Assembly: GCA_902796865.1 (NCBI GenBank)
Contig: CADBQZ010000119.1
Span: 1-11,129, forward strand
Length of the DNA: 11,129 nucleotides
Source: an uncultured Ruminococcus sp.
Lineage (GTDB): Bacteria; Bacillota; Clostridia; Oscillospirales; Ruminococcaceae
Direction: 5' to 3'
In this document: positions 9,573 through 11,129 of the stretch, piece by piece
Layout of the letters: the number at the start of each line of letters is the position of its first letter
How positions within the stretch are numbered: the first letter of the stretch is position 1
Notes under the pieces: generated by a model
Database searches by the model: none
What the model saw: only the letters and a program-made list of their open reading frames with translations
Told to the model about the DNA's origin: nothing
Made by a program: the position numbers and the translations under genes

Positions 9573-11129
9573 TTAATTTTTATGCTTATCAGCGAGATAT
9601 CTAGCTATTTCAACAGCATCTATAATATTGATCTTGCCATCTTGTGTGAAATCAGCTAGTGAAGGAAGAATATCTGCTTTACGCTCTGCGAGGCATTTAG
9701 CGATGTATACACAGTCATAAACATTTACTACGCCGTCCTGATTTGCATCGCCCAAGAGTTTGAGTGCGTCAAGTTCAGCCTGTAAAGCGTTCTTTTCGTC
9801 AATTGCCTGCTGAAGCGCTTCTTGTGCAAGTCTTAGTGCTTCTTCGGCGGCATTCTTTGCAGCATCAGCAACAGCAGCCTTATCTTCTGCGGATTTCTTG
9901 TCTGCTTCTGCCTCTGCCTTTGCCTTTTCAGCTTCATTGATCTTTTCGATAAGTTCTTCATCGCCGGAAGCTACGAATGCGTTTTCGCTTTCCTTAACTG
10001 CATTCTGGGCTGTTTCAAAGTCATCGTTTGCTTTGATAACTGCTTCTTCTGCTTCCTTCTGAGCCTTTTCAGCAGTTTCAGCCTGTACTTTTGCTTCTTC
10101 GGCTTCCTTCTTTGCTTTTTCAGCCGCTGCTGCCTTTTCGGCTGCATCTTTTGCGTTATTTGCAGCTGCTTCCTCAGCTTCCTTCTGAGCCTTTTCAGCT
10201 GCTGCTATCTTAGCTTCGGCTTCGCTCAATGCCTGTTTGAAGGCTTCTTCTGCTGCCGTCTGTGCTTGCTGTGCTGATACAAGAGCATCTTCTGCGTCCT
10301 TCTGAGCCTTCTGCGCTTCGAGAAGCTGTTCTGCAAGTTCACTTTCATTTGAATTAGCAAGCGCTTCTTCTGCTTCTTTCAGAGCTTTCTGAGTTTCTTC
10401 AAGTTCTTTTTTAGCTTCTTTAAGTGCTTCTTCGGCTTCCTGCTGTGCCTTTAATGCAGCTTCTGCCTCTGCCTTTGCTTCTTCTGATTTTTTCAAAGCT
10501 TCTTCTGCAGCCTTTACCTTTTCGTCAGCATCTTCAGCATTGTTTGCTACTGCTGTATCTGCTTCCTTCTGTGCTGTTTCAGCTGCTGATTTAGCTTCTT
10601 CTGCTGCCGCAAGCTTTACACTATAAGCTATCTGTGCTTCGGTAAGCTCTTTATCAGCAGCTGTCTGAGCATTCTTTGCTTCTTTAAGAGCATCTTCCGC
10701 TTCTTTTTGTGCCTCGAGAAGCTGATATGCAGTATTATCCTTTTTGGCATTAGCAAGTTCTTCTTCAACTGCTTTTAATGCCTTTTCAGCGGCTTCCTTT
10801 TCAAGCTGTGCATTTTCTGCTTCTTCGAGAGCCTTCTTCAATGCTTCCTGAACAGCAGCTATCTGTTCTTTAAGCTCTTCTGCTCCGTTTGATATGAATG
10901 CGCTTTCGCTTTCCTTAACTGCATTCTGAGCTGTTTCAAAGTCGTCATTTGCTTTGATAACTGCTTCTTCGGCTTCCTTCTGAGCCTTTTCAGCAGCTGC
11001 TGCCTGCGCCTTAGCTTCGGCTGCTTCCTTTTTAGCCTGTTCAGCGGCTGCGGCTTTTTCAGCTGCATCTTTTGCGTTATTTGCAGCTGCTTCCTCAGCT
11101 TCCTTCTGAGCCTTTTCAGCTGCTGCTAT
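9573..11129 (-). CDS. Dockerin-bearing repetitive coiled-coil protein, 5' end outside the window
   Basis: The frame is open from the window edge to the stop at 9573, giving 518 visible C-terminal residues; the true start lies outside. An apparent start at 10841 is an internal TTG. Residues 1 to about 455 are almost only Ala, Glu, Lys, Gln, Asp and Asn in heptad-like patterns such as AEKAQKEAEEA, with no proline and few aromatics. This indicates a long rod-like coiled coil. Degenerate repeats recur (ANNAxDA, QLLEAQK, AQKEAEEA). The last 60 residues are a type I dockerin with two calcium loops, DANQDGVVNVYD (visible residues 461-472) and DFTQDGKINIID (493-504), each followed by a helix. Dockerins bind cohesins of scaffoldins or cell-surface anchors, so the protein is probably secreted and attached to a cellulosome or the cell wall. 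A signal peptide would be expected in the missing part. No catalytic module is visible; the role may be structural or adhesive. Confidence 0.9.
   Translation of the reverse strand: MAAAEKAQKEAEEAAANNAKDAAEKAAAAEQAKKEAAEAKAQAAAAEKAQKEAEEAVIKANDDFETAQNAVKESESAFISNGAEELKEQIAAVQEALKKALEEAENAQLEKEAAEKALKAVEEELANAKKDNTAYQLLEAQKEAEDALKEAKNAQTAADKELTEAQIAYSVKLAAAEEAKSAAETAQKEADTAVANNAEDADEKVKAAEEALKKSEEAKAEAEAALKAQQEAEEALKEAKKELEETQKALKEAEEALANSNESELAEQLLEAQKAQKDAEDALVSAQQAQTAAEEAFKQALSEAEAKIAAAEKAQKEAEEAAANNAKDAAEKAAAAEKAKKEAEEAKVQAETAEKAQKEAEEAVIKANDDFETAQNAVKESENAFVASGDEELIEKINEAEKAKAEAEADKKSAEDKAAVADAAKNAAEEALRLAQEALQQAIDEKNALQAELDALKLLGDANQDGVVNVYDCVYIAKCLAERKADILPSLADFTQDGKINIIDAVEIARYLADKHKN
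9975..11129 (-). repeat. Long direct repeat, 921-bp period, inside the dockerin gene
   Basis: Bases 9975-10208 align with 10896-11129 at a constant offset of 921 bp (307 codons). The 68 bp at 10141-10208 are identical to 11062-11129, and 9976-10075 is nearly identical to its partner. The middle, about 10080-10140, is clearly more diverged. Because the window ends inside the second copy, the unit may continue and further copies may exist upstream. The period is a whole number of codons, so gain or loss of a unit would keep the frame. Confidence 0.85.

Noticed and set aside
10841..10841. Apparent start of the dockerin protein
   Set aside because: It is an internal TTG. The same frame stays open with the same repeat type to the window edge, so the gene is 5'-incomplete here.
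10859..11068. 69-residue Lys/Arg/Gln-rich frame on the minus strand
   Set aside because: It is in another frame of the repetitive dockerin gene, whose own frame is open through this region; its composition is a frame-shifted image of the Ala/Glu/Lys repeats.

Overview
The window holds a complete type I-E CRISPR-Cas locus followed, at its right end, by the 3' part of an unrelated gene for a dockerin-bearing coiled-coil protein. Every gene is on the minus strand, so the biological order runs from high to low coordinates. The low-GC cas genes, the sigma-A-like promoter and the C-terminal type I dockerin (the docking module of cellulosomes) point to an anaerobic, fibre-degrading Firmicute. I infer a Ruminococcus-like member of the Oscillospiraceae; the species cannot be fixed from this sequence.

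Right end (11129 to 9573): a gene entering from beyond the window encodes a highly repetitive Ala/Glu/Lys-rich coiled coil that ends in a two-loop dockerin. An intrinsic terminator follows at about 9501-9538. The interval 9351-9401 then carries a strong consensus promoter (TTGACA, 17-bp spacer, TATAAT) and two perfect palindromes, one on the -10 element and one just downstream of the predicted transcription start. This is the control region of the cas operon.

Centre (9329 to 288): eight genes in the classical I-E order, cas3 - cse1 (casA) - cse2 (casB) - cas7 (casC) - cas5 (casD) - cas6e (casE) - cas1 - cas2. Junctions are tight: overlaps of 4 to about 8 nt, or gaps of 2 to 8 nt, most with a visible Shine-Dalgarno. 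Several start codons were moved downstream of the longest ORF. The last gene is a natural fusion of Cas2 to a DnaQ-like DEDDh 3'-5' exonuclease with all catalytic motifs intact.

Left end (287 to 1): a very short AT-rich leader (44 bp), then four identical 28-nt repeats separated by three 33-nt spacers, oriented with the cas genes so that the newest spacer is next to cas2. The array probably runs past the window edge. The parts form a full immune pathway: Cas1 with Cas2-DnaQ acquires and trims spacers, Cas6e cuts the pre-crRNA, Cse1/Cse2/Cas7/Cas5/Cas6e form Cascade, and Cas3 degrades the target. All key catalytic residues that I could locate are present, so the system looks functional.
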